Assembly: GCA_019119355.1 (NCBI GenBank)
Contig: DWXE01000026.1
Coordinates: forward strand, 62,001-126,000
Source: Candidatus Eisenbergiella merdigallinarum
GTDB lineage: Bacteria > Bacillota > Clostridia > Lachnospirales > Lachnospiraceae
DNA: 64,000 nucleotides
Direction of reading: 5' to 3'
The notes beneath the pieces were generated by a model. The model was given only the letters and a program-made list of their open reading frames with translations, did no database searches and was not told the origin of the DNA. Below are positions 1 to 8,734 of the stretch, in pieces. A program made the translations under genes and the position numbers. Position 1 is the first letter of the stretch. The number at the start of each line of letters is the position of its first letter.

Positions 1-1
1 G

Positions 2-259
2 GGAGCGGGGATCCTGCAGCGTTACAGCTGCGATATCTCCTTCGGCCTGTTTCTGGCCGCTGCGGTCTGCCTGCTGCTCCTGGCGGAATGGGCGCGGGAG
101 AGGGGCGTCTACGGGGCCTTTGTCCTCTGGCTGAAAACGGCGGTTCTGCTGCATGCGGCCTTTTTGTTTCTGGCGCTGATCCAGTCGGACGGCAGCGTCA
201 ATCTGCTCACCGGGAATCCGGAACTGTACTATTCGATTCAGGCGATGCTGCGCCTGTAG
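2..259 (+). CDS. C-terminal fragment of a membrane protein (5' end outside window)
   Basis: An open frame runs from the window edge to TAG at 257-259. The visible 85 residues contain two strongly hydrophobic segments (roughly residues 12-28 and 42-62), so this is the tail of an integral membrane protein. The stop lies 11 bases before the next ATG, so it is probably co-transcribed with the acyltransferase-3 and SH3-SGNH genes. An envelope acyl-transfer role would fit those neighbours, but the fragment holds no diagnostic motif and the family is not identified. Confidence 0.6.
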   Translation, partial: GAGILQRYSCDISFGLFLAAAVCLLLLAEWARERGVYGAFVLWLKTAVLLHAAFLFLALIQSDGSVNLLTGNPELYYSIQAMLRL

Positions 260-270
260 CGGGAGGGAAG

Positions 271-1254
271 ATGAAGCGAAGAACCTTATTTTTGACGCGG
301 GAACAGTCCATGATCCTGCGGGGGATCGGGGTGATTCTGGTGATGGTCACCCATTTCGTCAACTGGTATGCGGATCTGCTGAACTGCGAACCCCTGCGCT
401 ACGCCCTGATGCGTTCTGGCATTTACGGGGTGGATCTGTTCTTCCTGGCTTCCGGATACGGGCTGGTCAAGAGCGCGTCCGCAAAGAAGATCCGAGGGAT
501 CTTTTTGTGGAAACGGTTTAAAAACACGTATTTGCCCTATCTCGTGATCGTGGGCTGTATCGAGCTGCTTTCCGGGGGAATCCGCGGGGCGAAGGACTGG
601 TATCAGTTTCTCACCGGCTATGATTACTGGTTTATCCGCAATATCCTGATCTTTTATCTGGCTTTTTTCCTCGTCTTTCGGTCCATGAAGACGCCGGGAA
701 GCCGTATGACCGCGCTGGCGGCCTGCATGATCGCCTATACGGCGTGGCTGATCGCGGAGGGGAGGGCGGATTTCTGGTATGTTTCCAACGTGGCGTTCTG
801 GCTGGGAGCCGTCATCGCCCAGTATGAGAAAGAGCTGTTAAAATGTTTCAATTTTCTCTACCCGGTCTGGATCGCCGTCCTGGCGGCGGGCGTAGGCTGG
901 GTGGTAAAAAGCGGCATGGACGGAAGGCTGATCCCTCCTTCGGGATGGGAAAAAATAAGGGATGGGATCGCGGCCAGCGCGGTCTGGACCCTGTTCGCGG
1001 CGCAGGCCTCCTGCCTGCTCGCAGGCCGCCCTCTGCGGGTCCTGGCATTTCTGGGCGAGATTTCCCTGGAAATGTATCTGCTGCATCTGTTTTTGTTTTA
1101 TCGCGTTTTAAACGGGTTCCCGGAACTGGGGATTTTGACGGTGGGCGCGCTGACCGTGGGTCTGACCGTGGTTTTGTCCTGGCTGATCCACTGGCTCTTC
1201 TCCCTGCTCTTCTCCGCGGCGGAAGCGCTGGGTGGGGGAAAGCGGAGGCGGTAG
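271..1254 (+). CDS. Acyltransferase family 3 membrane protein
   Basis: This 327-residue polytopic protein begins with a cytoplasmic stretch followed by LRGIGVILVMVTHF. The invariant family His is H28, and the next helix carries GVDLFFLASGYGL, the typical acyltransferase-3 signature. About ten hydrophobic segments follow and the C-terminus is basic. Family members transfer acetyl or succinyl groups onto extracytoplasmic glycans. I chose ATG 271, preceded by GGGAGG, over an in-frame ATG at 88 that lies inside the upstream gene. The following SGNH hydrolase suggests a surface O-acylation pair; the acceptor is unknown. Confidence 0.85.
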   Translation: MKRRTLFLTREQSMILRGIGVILVMVTHFVNWYADLLNCEPLRYALMRSGIYGVDLFFLASGYGLVKSASAKKIRGIFLWKRFKNTYLPYLVIVGCIELLSGGIRGAKDWYQFLTGYDYWFIRNILIFYLAFFLVFRSMKTPGSRMTALAACMIAYTAWLIAEGRADFWYVSNVAFWLGAVIAQYEKELLKCFNFLYPVWIAVLAAGVGWVVKSGMDGRLIPPSGWEKIRDGIAASAVWTLFAAQASCLLAGRPLRVLAFLGEISLEMYLLHLFLFYRVLNGFPELGILTVGALTVGLTVVLSWLIHWLFSLLFSAAEALGGGKRRR

Positions 1255-1314
1255 AGCGGCGTTCGGAAATGGGAACAATGGCGCAAAAGCGCTTGGGATA
1301 TGGAGGAAAAGAGA

Positions 1315-2304
1315 ATGAAAATGAAAAGATGGACGTATTTGGCGGCCTGTGCCGGCGTATGTTTTTTGCTTTCGGGATCCAGGGCGTATGCCGCCCAGCC
1401 GCAGAGCGTGACGATTCCCATGCCGGGCTTTGTGGTGGAGCAGTGGGCGCAGCCACGCCCGATGTCGGTGAGCCGGACGGCGCAGGTGCGCAGCCTGGCC
1501 CAGGAAGGCGCGCAGCCGATCGGCTCCGTGGAGCCGGGGCAGATGGTCAACGCCTGGGGGCAGACGGACAACGGCTGGTATTTCATCGAATGCGGACAGA
1601 CGCTGGGATATGTGCGCTATGAGGCGGCCGCGCCGGTAGACGAAGCGACCCTGCAGCTGATTCAGGAGCAGAACCGCCAGGCGCAGCTGGCGGCACAGGC
1701 CGCGGCTGCTGCGGCCGAAGAAGCGGCTGCCGCTGCGGCAAAAGAGGCGGCCCGTCAGGCGCAGATCGCCGCGGCGGCACAGATTCAGCCGGCCGTTGCG
1801 GCAGGGGTGGTGTTCATCGGGGATTCCCGCATGGTGACGTTAAAGGAAGACGTGGAGGAGGCATTCGGAGTCTGTCCCGCCGCCGTCGTGGCGCAGAACG
1901 GCAGCCGTTACGAATGGTTCCACGATTCCGCCATCCCCCAGGCGGACCGGATCATCGGCCAGGGCAGCAGGGTGATCATCAACATGGGGGTCAACGACCT
2001 GTCGGACGCTTCGAAATACGCGCAGGACGTCAATTACTGGGGCGCGGTGTGGACCCAGAGAGGGGCTACGGTGTACTACGCGTCGGTGAATCCGGTCTGG
2101 GCCAACAGCCATAACATCACCCAGGAACGGGTGGATCTGTTCAATTCCACCCTCCGTTCGCAGCTGATTCCCCAGGTGATCTGGCTGGACAGCAGCGGAT
2201 ATCTGATGCAGGCGGGGGTTCACGCTACGGACGGCCTGCATTATAAGGCGGATACCAACCTGGTCCTGTACAACTACTATATGACCGCCATCGGAGCGAT
2301 CTGA
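1315..2304 (+). CDS. Secreted SH3-like / SGNH hydrolase-type protein
   Basis: The 329-residue product starts with a basic, hydrophobic signal peptide (cleavage probably after AYA, near residue 26). A bacterial SH3-like segment (about 57-105) and an Ala/Gln-rich linker (about 115-160) follow. The C-terminal domain begins VVFIGDSR, where the Ser at about 171 is the SGNH block I nucleophile, continues with GVNDL (block III) and ends with DGLHY, the expected Asp/His pair. It probably acts outside the membrane as an esterase or O-acetyl transfer partner of the upstream acyltransferase. ATG 1315 follows GGAGGAAAAG, whereas an ATG at 1300 would contain that ribosome site. Confidence 0.8.
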   Translation: MKMKRWTYLAACAGVCFLLSGSRAYAAQPQSVTIPMPGFVVEQWAQPRPMSVSRTAQVRSLAQEGAQPIGSVEPGQMVNAWGQTDNGWYFIECGQTLGYVRYEAAAPVDEATLQLIQEQNRQAQLAAQAAAAAAEEAAAAAAKEAARQAQIAAAAQIQPAVAAGVVFIGDSRMVTLKEDVEEAFGVCPAAVVAQNGSRYEWFHDSAIPQADRIIGQGSRVIINMGVNDLSDASKYAQDVNYWGAVWTQRGATVYYASVNPVWANSHNITQERVDLFNSTLRSQLIPQVIWLDSSGYLMQAGVHATDGLHYKADTNLVLYNYYMTAIGAI

Positions 2305-2315
2305 AAGGGGAACCC

Positions 2316-3044
2316 ATGCGATTTCGACACATTTTTTTCGATCTGGACGGGACGCTTTTGCCCATGCGGCAGGAAGAATTCGTGGCTCATTATATGCCGC
2401 TGCTGGCGGGGGCTTATGAAAGGTGGAGGAGCGGAATTGACAAAAGGGCGCTGATCGCTACGGTCTGGGACGGCTATCGGGCCATGGTGGGCAACGACGG
2501 GAGCAAAACCAACCGGGAGGCGTTCTGGGAGAGCATGGAGGGCAGGCTTCCCCTGCCCCGGCAGGAAGCGGAAGCCGTCGCGCTGGACTTTTATTCCGGG
2601 GACTTCAACCGCGCGAAAGCCGCGACGCAGCCCACACCCCTGGCGCAGCTCGCCGTCAGGAGGGCGAAGGAAAACGGGATGGCGGTTTATCTGGCCACCA
2701 ATCCCGTCTTTCCCCGCTGCGCCACCGAAAACCGGATCCGCTGGGCCGGGCTCGACGCCGCGGATTTTGAAATCATCACCACTTATGAAGACTGCCGGTT
2801 CTGCAAACCCAACCCGTCCTATTTCTCCGATCTGCTCAACCGTTTCTCCCTGGACCCGGAGGAATGCCTGATGGTGGGAAACGACGTGGAGGAAGATCTG
2901 GCGGCCGGCCAGGTGGGAATCTCCACCTTCCTCGTGACGGATACGATGGAGAATTTCAAAAATCTTCCGATCCGGTCCGATTATCAGGGCTCTCTTCAGG
3001 CGCTGGCGGATTTCATTGGGAACGGATCATCTGCGTGGCGGTGA
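2316..3044 (+). CDS. HAD-superfamily hydrolase (phosphatase)
   Basis: The 242-residue protein has the four HAD motifs. Motif I is FFDLDGTLL with D9 as nucleophile and D11 as acid/base. YLATNP is motif II, CKPNPSYF supplies the motif III Lys, and GNDVEEDL is the motif IV Mg-binding loop. Residues 15-120 form a helical C1-type cap. The substrate cannot be told from sequence. It starts 11 bases after the SGNH gene and its last 32 bases overlap the end of the convergent ABC permease gene. Confidence 0.85.
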   Translation: MRFRHIFFDLDGTLLPMRQEEFVAHYMPLLAGAYERWRSGIDKRALIATVWDGYRAMVGNDGSKTNREAFWESMEGRLPLPRQEAEAVALDFYSGDFNRAKAATQPTPLAQLAVRRAKENGMAVYLATNPVFPRCATENRIRWAGLDAADFEIITTYEDCRFCKPNPSYFSDLLNRFSLDPEECLMVGNDVEEDLAAGQVGISTFLVTDTMENFKNLPIRSDYQGSLQALADFIGNGSSAWR

Positions 3045-5340
3045 GACGGCAGATCCTTCTGGCGGGTTCCCAGACGGCCAGCACGGCCGCCAGCGCCATC
3101 AGCGCCAGAATGAAGAGCAGGAGGAGAAGGGGAAAAGTCCACGCGTCTCCCCAGCGGCTGGTTACCAAAAGCCGGTAGATCTTAAAATGCAGGGGCAGCC
3201 CCAGCAGGCAGCCGAAACAGATCCCTCCGCTCAGATAGGCCAGCGTTTCGGCGGCCACCATTTTCACGAGGCCAGCGTTGTCGGCACCGATGGCCCGCAG
3301 AGCGGCGTATTGCCGCAGGCGCGCGGACACGCTCATGGAAATGGTATTGATGATATTGAAAAAGGAGATCAGGGCGATCACCGTCAGAAATCCGTATAAA
3401 AACAGGAAAAATATGGAATAGACGGCCCGGCTTTCCTCATTGGAAAGCCTTTTGTCCGAAAAGCGGACCTGATCGCCCGCTGCCGCCCGTATCCCGTCCA
3501 CATCGGTTTGGGACGCGTTTCGCTTCAGCTGCAGATCCAGAATGGTATAGCCGGACTGACCGGTGACCCGTTCGAAGACCGATTCCGGACAGATGACGAT
3601 CTGCGCGCCCTCCGATGCGTCGAAGGGGCATTTGGAGAGGATGCCGGAGATGGGAAAGTCTCCGGCATCGCCCAGCGTCAGCACATCTCCCTGCGAAAGG
3701 GGGTTATCCGGGGAGTAAACCGTCAGCAGCCCCTGCCCGTCTTTCGCGGGATCCACGGATCCTTCTGCCAGCAGTTTCTTCGCCCATCCGAACTGGTTTT
3801 CTTCATAGGAGATCAGATCGATGCGGCAGGGCTGCCCGCCGGCTGCGACGGTCATTCCATAGGAAAAACTTCTTCCGTAAACCCGTTTGACAGACGGGTT
3901 TTTTGTCAGCTCATCCGCGAGCTCCTTCGGGATGGAAGGGGTGCTGTCCGGACTGATGATGGAAAAATCCGGGGAGTAGGGCTGCAGGACGGTGATGGCG
4001 TGCCTGGCAAAATCCAGCGTGGGCCCGAAGGACAAAAACAGGATGATGGTGAAGGCAAAAGAGGCGGACAGCAGGAAGAAATTCTTTTTGCTCCCCGTGG
4101 CGTGATGGATCCCCATGGCCGCCTCCACCGGGAAAAATCTGGTGCTGGCCGCCCGTTTGACCGCGAAGAGGGTGCCCGCATTGCCGGAGGCTGCCGTCAG
4201 CGGCGATACCCGGGCCGCTTTTCTGGCGGGGGAATGGGCGGCCAGGAGCACCGTCAGAAGGCCCAGAATGCTTCCGGATGCGAGGCCGATCCAGCTGATG
4301 CCGAAAACGGGAATCTCCGCAAAATAGGTGGGGGTCAGCCAGCGCAGGAGGGCGCAAAGAGCCCAGATCACGAGGACGGAGAGGGAAAGTCCCATGGGAA
4401 TGGCGGTGCGGCACCAGTAGAGCGCTTCTCTCGTCACAAAGCGGCGCACCTGTTTTTGGGTGGCGCCCAGACAGCGCAGCAGCCCGAAAAACTCCGTCCG
4501 CTGCGCGATATTGCTGTTGAAACTGCCCGAGATCATCAGGATTCCGGAAACGGCTACCAGGACGGACAGAATGGCTGCCGCCGCATAAATCTGCATCATA
4601 TAGAAGTCGTTGGACTGGAACATCAGCCCCAGCAGTTTGGTGTTCTGACCCACCCGGGAGGCGGAGAACCGGCCGGTCAGGTCCGCGATGGTGTCCTGGA
4701 TCCGGCAGAAGGGGGAGAAGGAAACGTACAGCTCCATGTCCGCCCGGTCGGCATCCGCCTCGAAGCAGTCGCTCCAGGTTTTCGCGCTCACAAAGGCGCC
4801 GAAGGCATCGGAATCCGTGAGCATGGAGGAATCCCCGGTAAATCCGGTGACGGTAAAGGAGAGCTCCCCGTGGGGCGTGGTCAGCTCCAGGGAATCCCCC
4901 GCGGAAAGCCCCAGCCGCCTTTTGACGCTCTGGGTCAGCGCGATTTCCCCATTTTGGGAGGGAAATCGCCCTTCCTCCATCCGCATGGAGGGAAAGAAGG
5001 AGAGAAACGCTTCGTCCAACCCGCAGATGACGGTCCGCGTTCCGGCGATTTCATATTCCTGATCCAGCCCATAGTTGAGGGTCGCATACCGGGCGGATTG
5101 TTTTACCTCGGGCCGGGATCGGAGCAGCGCTTCGTCCTGATCGCTGAGGCCGACGAACACGGCGTGCCAGGAACCGTCGGTCCGTATGGTCTGCATCCGC
5201 AGACAGCGCATCTCCATGTCCGCCATACCGAAAATGGCGGAGACCAGAAAGGTAGCCAGCAGGATGCACACGCGGGTCAGACGGCTCTGGCGGCGATGTA
5301 CTTTCGCGTGAACGGGAATCAGATCCAGATAATTTTTCAT
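3013..5340 (-). CDS. ABC transporter permease, MacB/FtsX type
   Basis: The 775-residue protein has an N-terminal membrane segment (about 24-42), a large extracytoplasmic domain (about 45-245), a first FtsX-type helix group (about 250-380), a second extracytoplasmic domain (about 440-640) and a second FtsX group to the C-terminus. This SalY/BceB/MacB-like architecture typically exports or senses peptides and antimicrobials. It overlaps the ATPase gene by four bases and lies in a minus-strand module with a histidine kinase and response regulator. Induction by a cell-envelope-active peptide is the likely setting; the actual substrate is unknown. Confidence 0.85.
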   Translation of the reverse strand: MKNYLDLIPVHAKVHRRQSRLTRVCILLATFLVSAIFGMADMEMRCLRMQTIRTDGSWHAVFVGLSDQDEALLRSRPEVKQSARYATLNYGLDQEYEIAGTRTVICGLDEAFLSFFPSMRMEEGRFPSQNGEIALTQSVKRRLGLSAGDSLELTTPHGELSFTVTGFTGDSSMLTDSDAFGAFVSAKTWSDCFEADADRADMELYVSFSPFCRIQDTIADLTGRFSASRVGQNTKLLGLMFQSNDFYMMQIYAAAAILSVLVAVSGILMISGSFNSNIAQRTEFFGLLRCLGATQKQVRRFVTREALYWCRTAIPMGLSLSVLVIWALCALLRWLTPTYFAEIPVFGISWIGLASGSILGLLTVLLAAHSPARKAARVSPLTAASGNAGTLFAVKRAASTRFFPVEAAMGIHHATGSKKNFFLLSASFAFTIILFLSFGPTLDFARHAITVLQPYSPDFSIISPDSTPSIPKELADELTKNPSVKRVYGRSFSYGMTVAAGGQPCRIDLISYEENQFGWAKKLLAEGSVDPAKDGQGLLTVYSPDNPLSQGDVLTLGDAGDFPISGILSKCPFDASEGAQIVICPESVFERVTGQSGYTILDLQLKRNASQTDVDGIRAAAGDQVRFSDKRLSNEESRAVYSIFFLFLYGFLTVIALISFFNIINTISMSVSARLRQYAALRAIGADNAGLVKMVAAETLAYLSGGICFGCLLGLPLHFKIYRLLVTSRWGDAWTFPLLLLLFILALMALAAVLAVWEPARRICRLTATQMIRSQ

Positions 5341-6020
5341 CGTCCGGTCCCTCCCAGTTCTTTTAAAACGCCGTCGCTGACGCGAAGAACCCGGTCGGCG
5401 CAGGAGGTGAGGTTTAAGTTATGGGTGATCATCAACACCGTCTGCCGGTAATGGCGGGATGCTTTCAGGAGCAGATCCATGACGTCCTGGCTGTTTTTTG
5501 TATCCAGATTTCCGGTGGGCTCGTCGGCCAGCACCAGCATGGGCCGGGAGATGAGCGCTCTGCCGATGGCGGCCCGCTGCTGCTGGCCGCCGGAGAGCTG
5601 GGAGGGCAGATGGCGCCGGCGGTCGGCCAGACCCAAAACCTCCAGCATTTCCTCCACCTGCGCGGCATCGGGCTTTTGATGGTCTAAAAGCAGGGGAAAG
5701 ACGATGTTTTGTTCCACGTTCAGTTCCGGAACCAGCTGAAACGACTGGAAGATGAAACCGATGTTGCGCCTCCGGAAGATGGTGCGCCGGTTTTCGTTCA
5801 GGGAAAACAGATCCCGGCCATCCAGACAGACCGTTCCGGAACTGGGTTCATCCAGACCGCCGATGCAGTTGAGCAGCGTGCTCTTTCCGGATCCGGATTC
5901 GCCCACCACAGCCACGAATTCCCCCTTCTGCACGCAGAAGGAGACGTCCTGCAGGGCTTTCACCATGGCTTCCCCGCTTCCGTAATTTTTACACAGATGA
6001 TCCACTTTTAAAATTTCCAT
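5337..6020 (-). CDS. ABC transporter ATP-binding protein (LolD/MacB class)
   Basis: The 227-residue nucleotide-binding protein has Walker A GESGSGKST, Q-loop FIFQSFQLVPELN, signature LSGGQQQR, Walker B LVLADEPTGNLD and H-loop MITHN. The long Q-loop and NLD after Walker B are typical of the MacB/SalX class that pairs with FtsX permeases. It sits directly upstream of such a permease with a four-base overlap. A 126-base gap separates it from the kinase gene, which would allow a regulated promoter there, although none stands out. Confidence 0.92.
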   Translation of the reverse strand: MEILKVDHLCKNYGSGEAMVKALQDVSFCVQKGEFVAVVGESGSGKSTLLNCIGGLDEPSSGTVCLDGRDLFSLNENRRTIFRRRNIGFIFQSFQLVPELNVEQNIVFPLLLDHQKPDAAQVEEMLEVLGLADRRRHLPSQLSGGQQQRAAIGRALISRPMLVLADEPTGNLDTKNSQDVMDLLLKASRHYRQTVLMITHNLNLTSCADRVLRVSDGVLKELGGTGR

Positions 6021-6146
6021 CTTCTAAAATCTCTCCTTTGATTTGATGCCCGCAGCCCGCTGCGGTTTTTTGACTGCTGCGGTATCAGGATAGCACTTCG
6101 GAAACCGGTTTGAGTGAATTCCGGGTGACAAAACGGAGGGTTTTCC

Positions 6147-7397
6147 TTACGATTCCGTAAGGAAGGACAGGGTGAAGCGGGTGCCCTGGCCCGTCCGGCT
6201 GGAAACGGACAACAGACCGCCCTGGCCTTCCGCAATGGCCCGGGCCAGAGGAAGGCCAAGACCGACTCCCTGCTGCCCGACGGCTTTTCCGCCGCCGGAA
6301 CCGGTGTAGAACCGTTTGAAGATATGGGGGAGATCCTCCTGGGGAATGCCGCAGCCGTCGTCTTCCACCAGAAGCCGGAGCATGGCGGGAGAACGCTCCC
6401 AGGAAACGCGTACGGTTCCGCCTTCCGGCGTGTGATCCAGCGCGTTTTTGACCAGGTTGGAGATGGCCTCCCGGGTCCAGTGGGGATCGCAGAAGACGGT
6501 TTCATCGGGATTCCCCTGCAAAATCAGGGATTTGCCCTCCAGCCCGGCCCGGGTCCTGAAATCCTGCACGGCCGTTTCCGCCAGTTCGGAGACGCTGCAT
6601 GGCCTTTTCTCGAAGGTAACGCTGCCGGAATCCAGCCGCATGACCTTCAGAAGGAGACCGATCAGACGCTGTGTGCGCTCCAGGGAAAGGAGGGACTTCT
6701 GCGCGAATTCGGACACGGTTTGGGGGCGGTCCGGTTCGTTCAAGATGATTTCCGCGTAAAGGTGCAGGGCGGACAGGGGGGTTTTGAGCTGATGGGAGAT
6801 GTCGGAGACCGTATCCCGGAGAAATTCCCTGGCCTGATGCAGGGATTCGTTGCGGGATTTTAAAGCCGTGGACAGGCGGTTGACGGAATCGAACAGGACG
6901 AAGAGGCTGCCGGTCTGATCGCCCGGGAGGCGGACGGAAAAATCCCCTTCCGCGTAACGGCGGACCACGGCGACGGCCTCCTCCAGAAGGCGCTGTCTGC
7001 GGGAAAAATACCGCATCGAGCCGGTCGCCAGAAGGAAAAGGGGGAGCGCCAGCATCAAAAGGAAAAAAAGAGCTGTCCGGATTGTCGCCTGGCCCAAAAA
7101 GGGCAGCAGAAACGAATCGAAGTTCTGCGCATGGCCGATTTGCTCCAGAAAACGGATTCCTTCAGGGGTGATTTCCCGGCTGGAGAAAGCCTTTGCCAGC
7201 GTCTGTCCGGACACCCCGTCCTCCAGCAGGGAGGAGGCCAGAGCCTGTTTCTGGCACAAAAGCAGGTATCCGAACCGGTTTTGAAAAAAGAGAGCGAAGG
7301 GCAGGGGAAGGAGCAGCAGCAGAAAACAGGCTGCTGCGACGGAAAAAAGGAACCGGCGGTTTTGACCGTCCAGCAGGGATCTCTTAAGAACTTCCAT
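6147..7397 (-). CDS. Sensor histidine kinase of a two-component system
   Basis: The 416-residue protein has an N-terminal membrane helix (about 16-36), a roughly 85-residue extracytoplasmic segment, a second helix (about 120-142), a HAMP-like linker and a HisKA box SDISHQLKTPLSALH with phosphoacceptor H202. The HATPase domain shows SNLVKNALDH (N box), DDGCGIP and GVGLGLPLARAI. ATG 7397 overlaps the response-regulator stop by one base (TGATG), so translation is coupled. It should signal to that regulator to control the adjacent ABC exporter. Confidence 0.92.
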   Translation of the reverse strand: MEVLKRSLLDGQNRRFLFSVAAACFLLLLLPLPFALFFQNRFGYLLLCQKQALASSLLEDGVSGQTLAKAFSSREITPEGIRFLEQIGHAQNFDSFLLPFLGQATIRTALFFLLMLALPLFLLATGSMRYFSRRQRLLEEAVAVVRRYAEGDFSVRLPGDQTGSLFVLFDSVNRLSTALKSRNESLHQAREFLRDTVSDISHQLKTPLSALHLYAEIILNEPDRPQTVSEFAQKSLLSLERTQRLIGLLLKVMRLDSGSVTFEKRPCSVSELAETAVQDFRTRAGLEGKSLILQGNPDETVFCDPHWTREAISNLVKNALDHTPEGGTVRVSWERSPAMLRLLVEDDGCGIPQEDLPHIFKRFYTGSGGGKAVGQQGVGLGLPLARAIAEGQGGLLSVSSRTGQGTRFTLSFLTES

Positions 7398-8110
7398 CAC
7401 AGAACCTCCTCTTTTTCTTCCCAGCGGTATCCGAGACCGCGGACGGTGACCAGCCGGCGGGGCGAAGAGGGATCGGCTTCCACCTTTTCCCGCAGGCGGC
7501 GGATGTATACGGACAGCGTGTTGTCGTCCACGAAGTTCCCGTTTCCGTCCCAGAGAGCGTCCAGAAGAAAGGAACGGGACAAAAGCTGCCCGGGGCGGGA
7601 GACGAACAGGCATAAAAGCCTGTATTCCATTCCGGTCAGCTCGACGGCCTGACCGTTTACCCGGACCTTTCCGGACAGCGTATCGATGAAGACCGGGCCG
7701 GAGGAAAGTCCGGACGCTCCCGGGGGATTTGAGTCGAACGCAGGGGAGGATCTGCGAAGCAGTGCGCGGATGCGCGAGCACAGCTCCCCCAGCCGGAAGG
7801 GCTTGGTCATATAGTCGTCCCCGCCGCCGTCCAGCCCGTAGATGATGCTGGTCTCTTCGTCCGAGGCGGTGAGGAACAGGATGGGCGTGTGGTCCTTCGC
7901 CTGCCGGACCCGTTCGCATACCGAAAAGCCGCTGCCGTCGGGCAGGGTCACATCCAGAAGGAGCAGGTCATAGGGATGGCCCGGATTCAGCGCCTTGAGG
8001 GCGTCCCGGACGGTGCTCACCACATCCAGGGTGAAGCCGTTTTTGGGCAGGGAATAGCGCAGCCCGTCGATGAGCGCAGCGTCGTCTTCCAATAATAACA
8101 GATGGTTCAA
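7397..8110 (-). CDS. OmpR-family response regulator
   Basis: The 237-residue regulator has an N-terminal receiver (acidic ED at 8-9, phosphoacceptor D53 in LLLDVTLPDGS, a switch Thr in LFLTAS and Lys in MTKPF) and a C-terminal winged helix ending VRGLGYRWE. Its start is TTG 8110 with GGGAGG about nine bases upstream; no ATG fits the receiver N-terminus. It is the first gene of the minus-strand sensor and ABC module. A -10 TATAAT (8131-8136) and an inverted repeat (8164-8179) upstream could support autoregulation. Confidence 0.92.
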   Translation of the reverse strand: MNHLLLLEDDAALIDGLRYSLPKNGFTLDVVSTVRDALKALNPGHPYDLLLLDVTLPDGSGFSVCERVRQAKDHTPILFLTASDEETSIIYGLDGGGDDYMTKPFRLGELCSRIRALLRRSSPAFDSNPPGASGLSSGPVFIDTLSGKVRVNGQAVELTGMEYRLLCLFVSRPGQLLSRSFLLDALWDGNGNFVDDNTLSVYIRRLREKVEADPSSPRRLVTVRGLGYRWEEKEEVL

Positions 8111-8130
8111 TGCAATACACCTCCCGCCCT

Positions 8131-8179
8131 ATTATAACACGGCGAAAGGGAGCTTTTTCGTCCCTTACAAAAGTGTAAG
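8131..8179 (-). promoter_or_regulatory. Promoter and operator-like palindrome upstream of the response regulator
   Basis: Reading leftward there is a perfect TATAAT at 8136-8131 without a good -35. At 8164-8179 lies the perfect palindrome CTTACAAAAGTGTAAG. It sits around -40 to -55 for the leftward promoter, a plausible activator site for the regulator encoded just downstream. The binding protein is inferred. Confidence 0.4.
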
Positions 8180-8202
8180 AAAAATTTCAGAAAAAAACCG
8201 GA

Positions 8203-8232
8203 TTGACAGCCGGGCTTTTCGGAGATTATAAT
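8203..8232 (+). promoter_or_regulatory. Vegetative promoter of the tmRNA gene
   Basis: TTGACA (8203-8208) and TATAAT (8227-8232) are separated by 18 bases and lie just before the mature tmRNA 5' end at 8246. Both hexamers match the SigA consensus perfectly, as expected for an abundant stable RNA. Confidence 0.85.
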
Positions 8233-8245
8233 ATAGGGCACATGA

Positions 8246-8608
8246 GGGCCAGTCAAGGTTTCGACAGGGGTCTCGCAGCTGGAGAAGCTATCCGCAGGTG
8301 GTGCGTCAAACCACAAACCTAAATATAAACGCTAACAACAAAAACGTAGCGCTTGCCGCTGCCTAAAAGCGGCATGTCTGACCCGGGGCACTCACACTCC
8401 GGGATCCAGGCATCGACTCTGTGAGAAACGATGCAGGCTAAGCTTTGCCCCTGCAGGCGTATCATGAAGCTACTGAAGGCATCAGGGTGTCTGCTCCCGG
8501 ATGTCGGAGGGAACGGGCCGGGGAAAGCCCGGCGCAAATGAACAGACTATGATAGTAGAAGGACAGGGAACAGGCTTTTGGACACGGGTTCGACTCCCGT
8601 CTGGTCCA
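8246..8608 (+). ncRNA. ssrA: Transfer-messenger RNA (tmRNA)
   Basis: The 5' end GGGCCAG pairs with 3' CTGGTCC (8601-8607) to form the tRNA-like acceptor stem. TCAAGGTTTCGACAGG at the 5' end and GGGTTCGACTCCC near the 3' end are the conserved tmRNA D-like and T-arm elements. The tag reading frame begins with resume codon GCT 8331 and reads ANNKNVALAAA, stop TAA 8364-8366, ending in the usual ALAA-type degradation signal. CCA is not encoded (the sequence reads ACT), so it must be added enzymatically. The RNA rescues stalled ribosomes with SmpB, which is not in this window. Confidence 0.95.
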
Positions 8609-8621
8609 CTCAAAGGGCAGG

Positions 8622-8650
8622 GGCTAAACGATATCAGTTTAGCCTTTTTT
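8622..8650 (+). terminator. Intrinsic terminator of ssrA
   Basis: GGCTAAAC (8622-8629) pairs perfectly with GTTTAGCC (8637-8644) across a seven-base loop and is followed by a T run, 14 bases after the tmRNA 3' end. Confidence 0.9.
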
Positions 8651-8674
8651 AATACTTATTTTTTCGCCCTTTTA

Positions 8675-8702
8675 TTGCAATTTATCCCCGATGCGATAAA
8701 AT
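8675..8702 (+). promoter_or_regulatory. Promoter for the zinc-ribbon / DUF5685 / DnaJ-like gene set
   Basis: TTGCAA (8675-8680) and TAAAAT (8697-8702) are 16 bases apart, just after the tmRNA terminator. Transcription would begin near 8709, which favours ATG 8735 over ATG 8711 for the next gene. Confidence 0.5.
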
Positions 8703-8734
8703 GGAGACTGATGCAGGAAAGGAGTCGGAGCGAA

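Noticed and set aside
3508-5451. 647-codon open frame on the plus strand
   Set aside because: It is antisense to the ABC permease, has no recognisable domain and is low-complexity Gly/Arg/Gln-rich, typical of a high-GC shadow frame.
6050-6071. Hairpin CCGCAG/CTGCGG followed by six T on the plus strand
   Set aside because: No rightward gene ends here; all genes around it run leftward, and in that direction there is no T run. It may be incidental or stop antisense transcription.
8501-8734. N-terminal extension of the zinc-ribbon protein
   Set aside because: The extension overlaps the tmRNA gene, its terminator and the predicted promoter.
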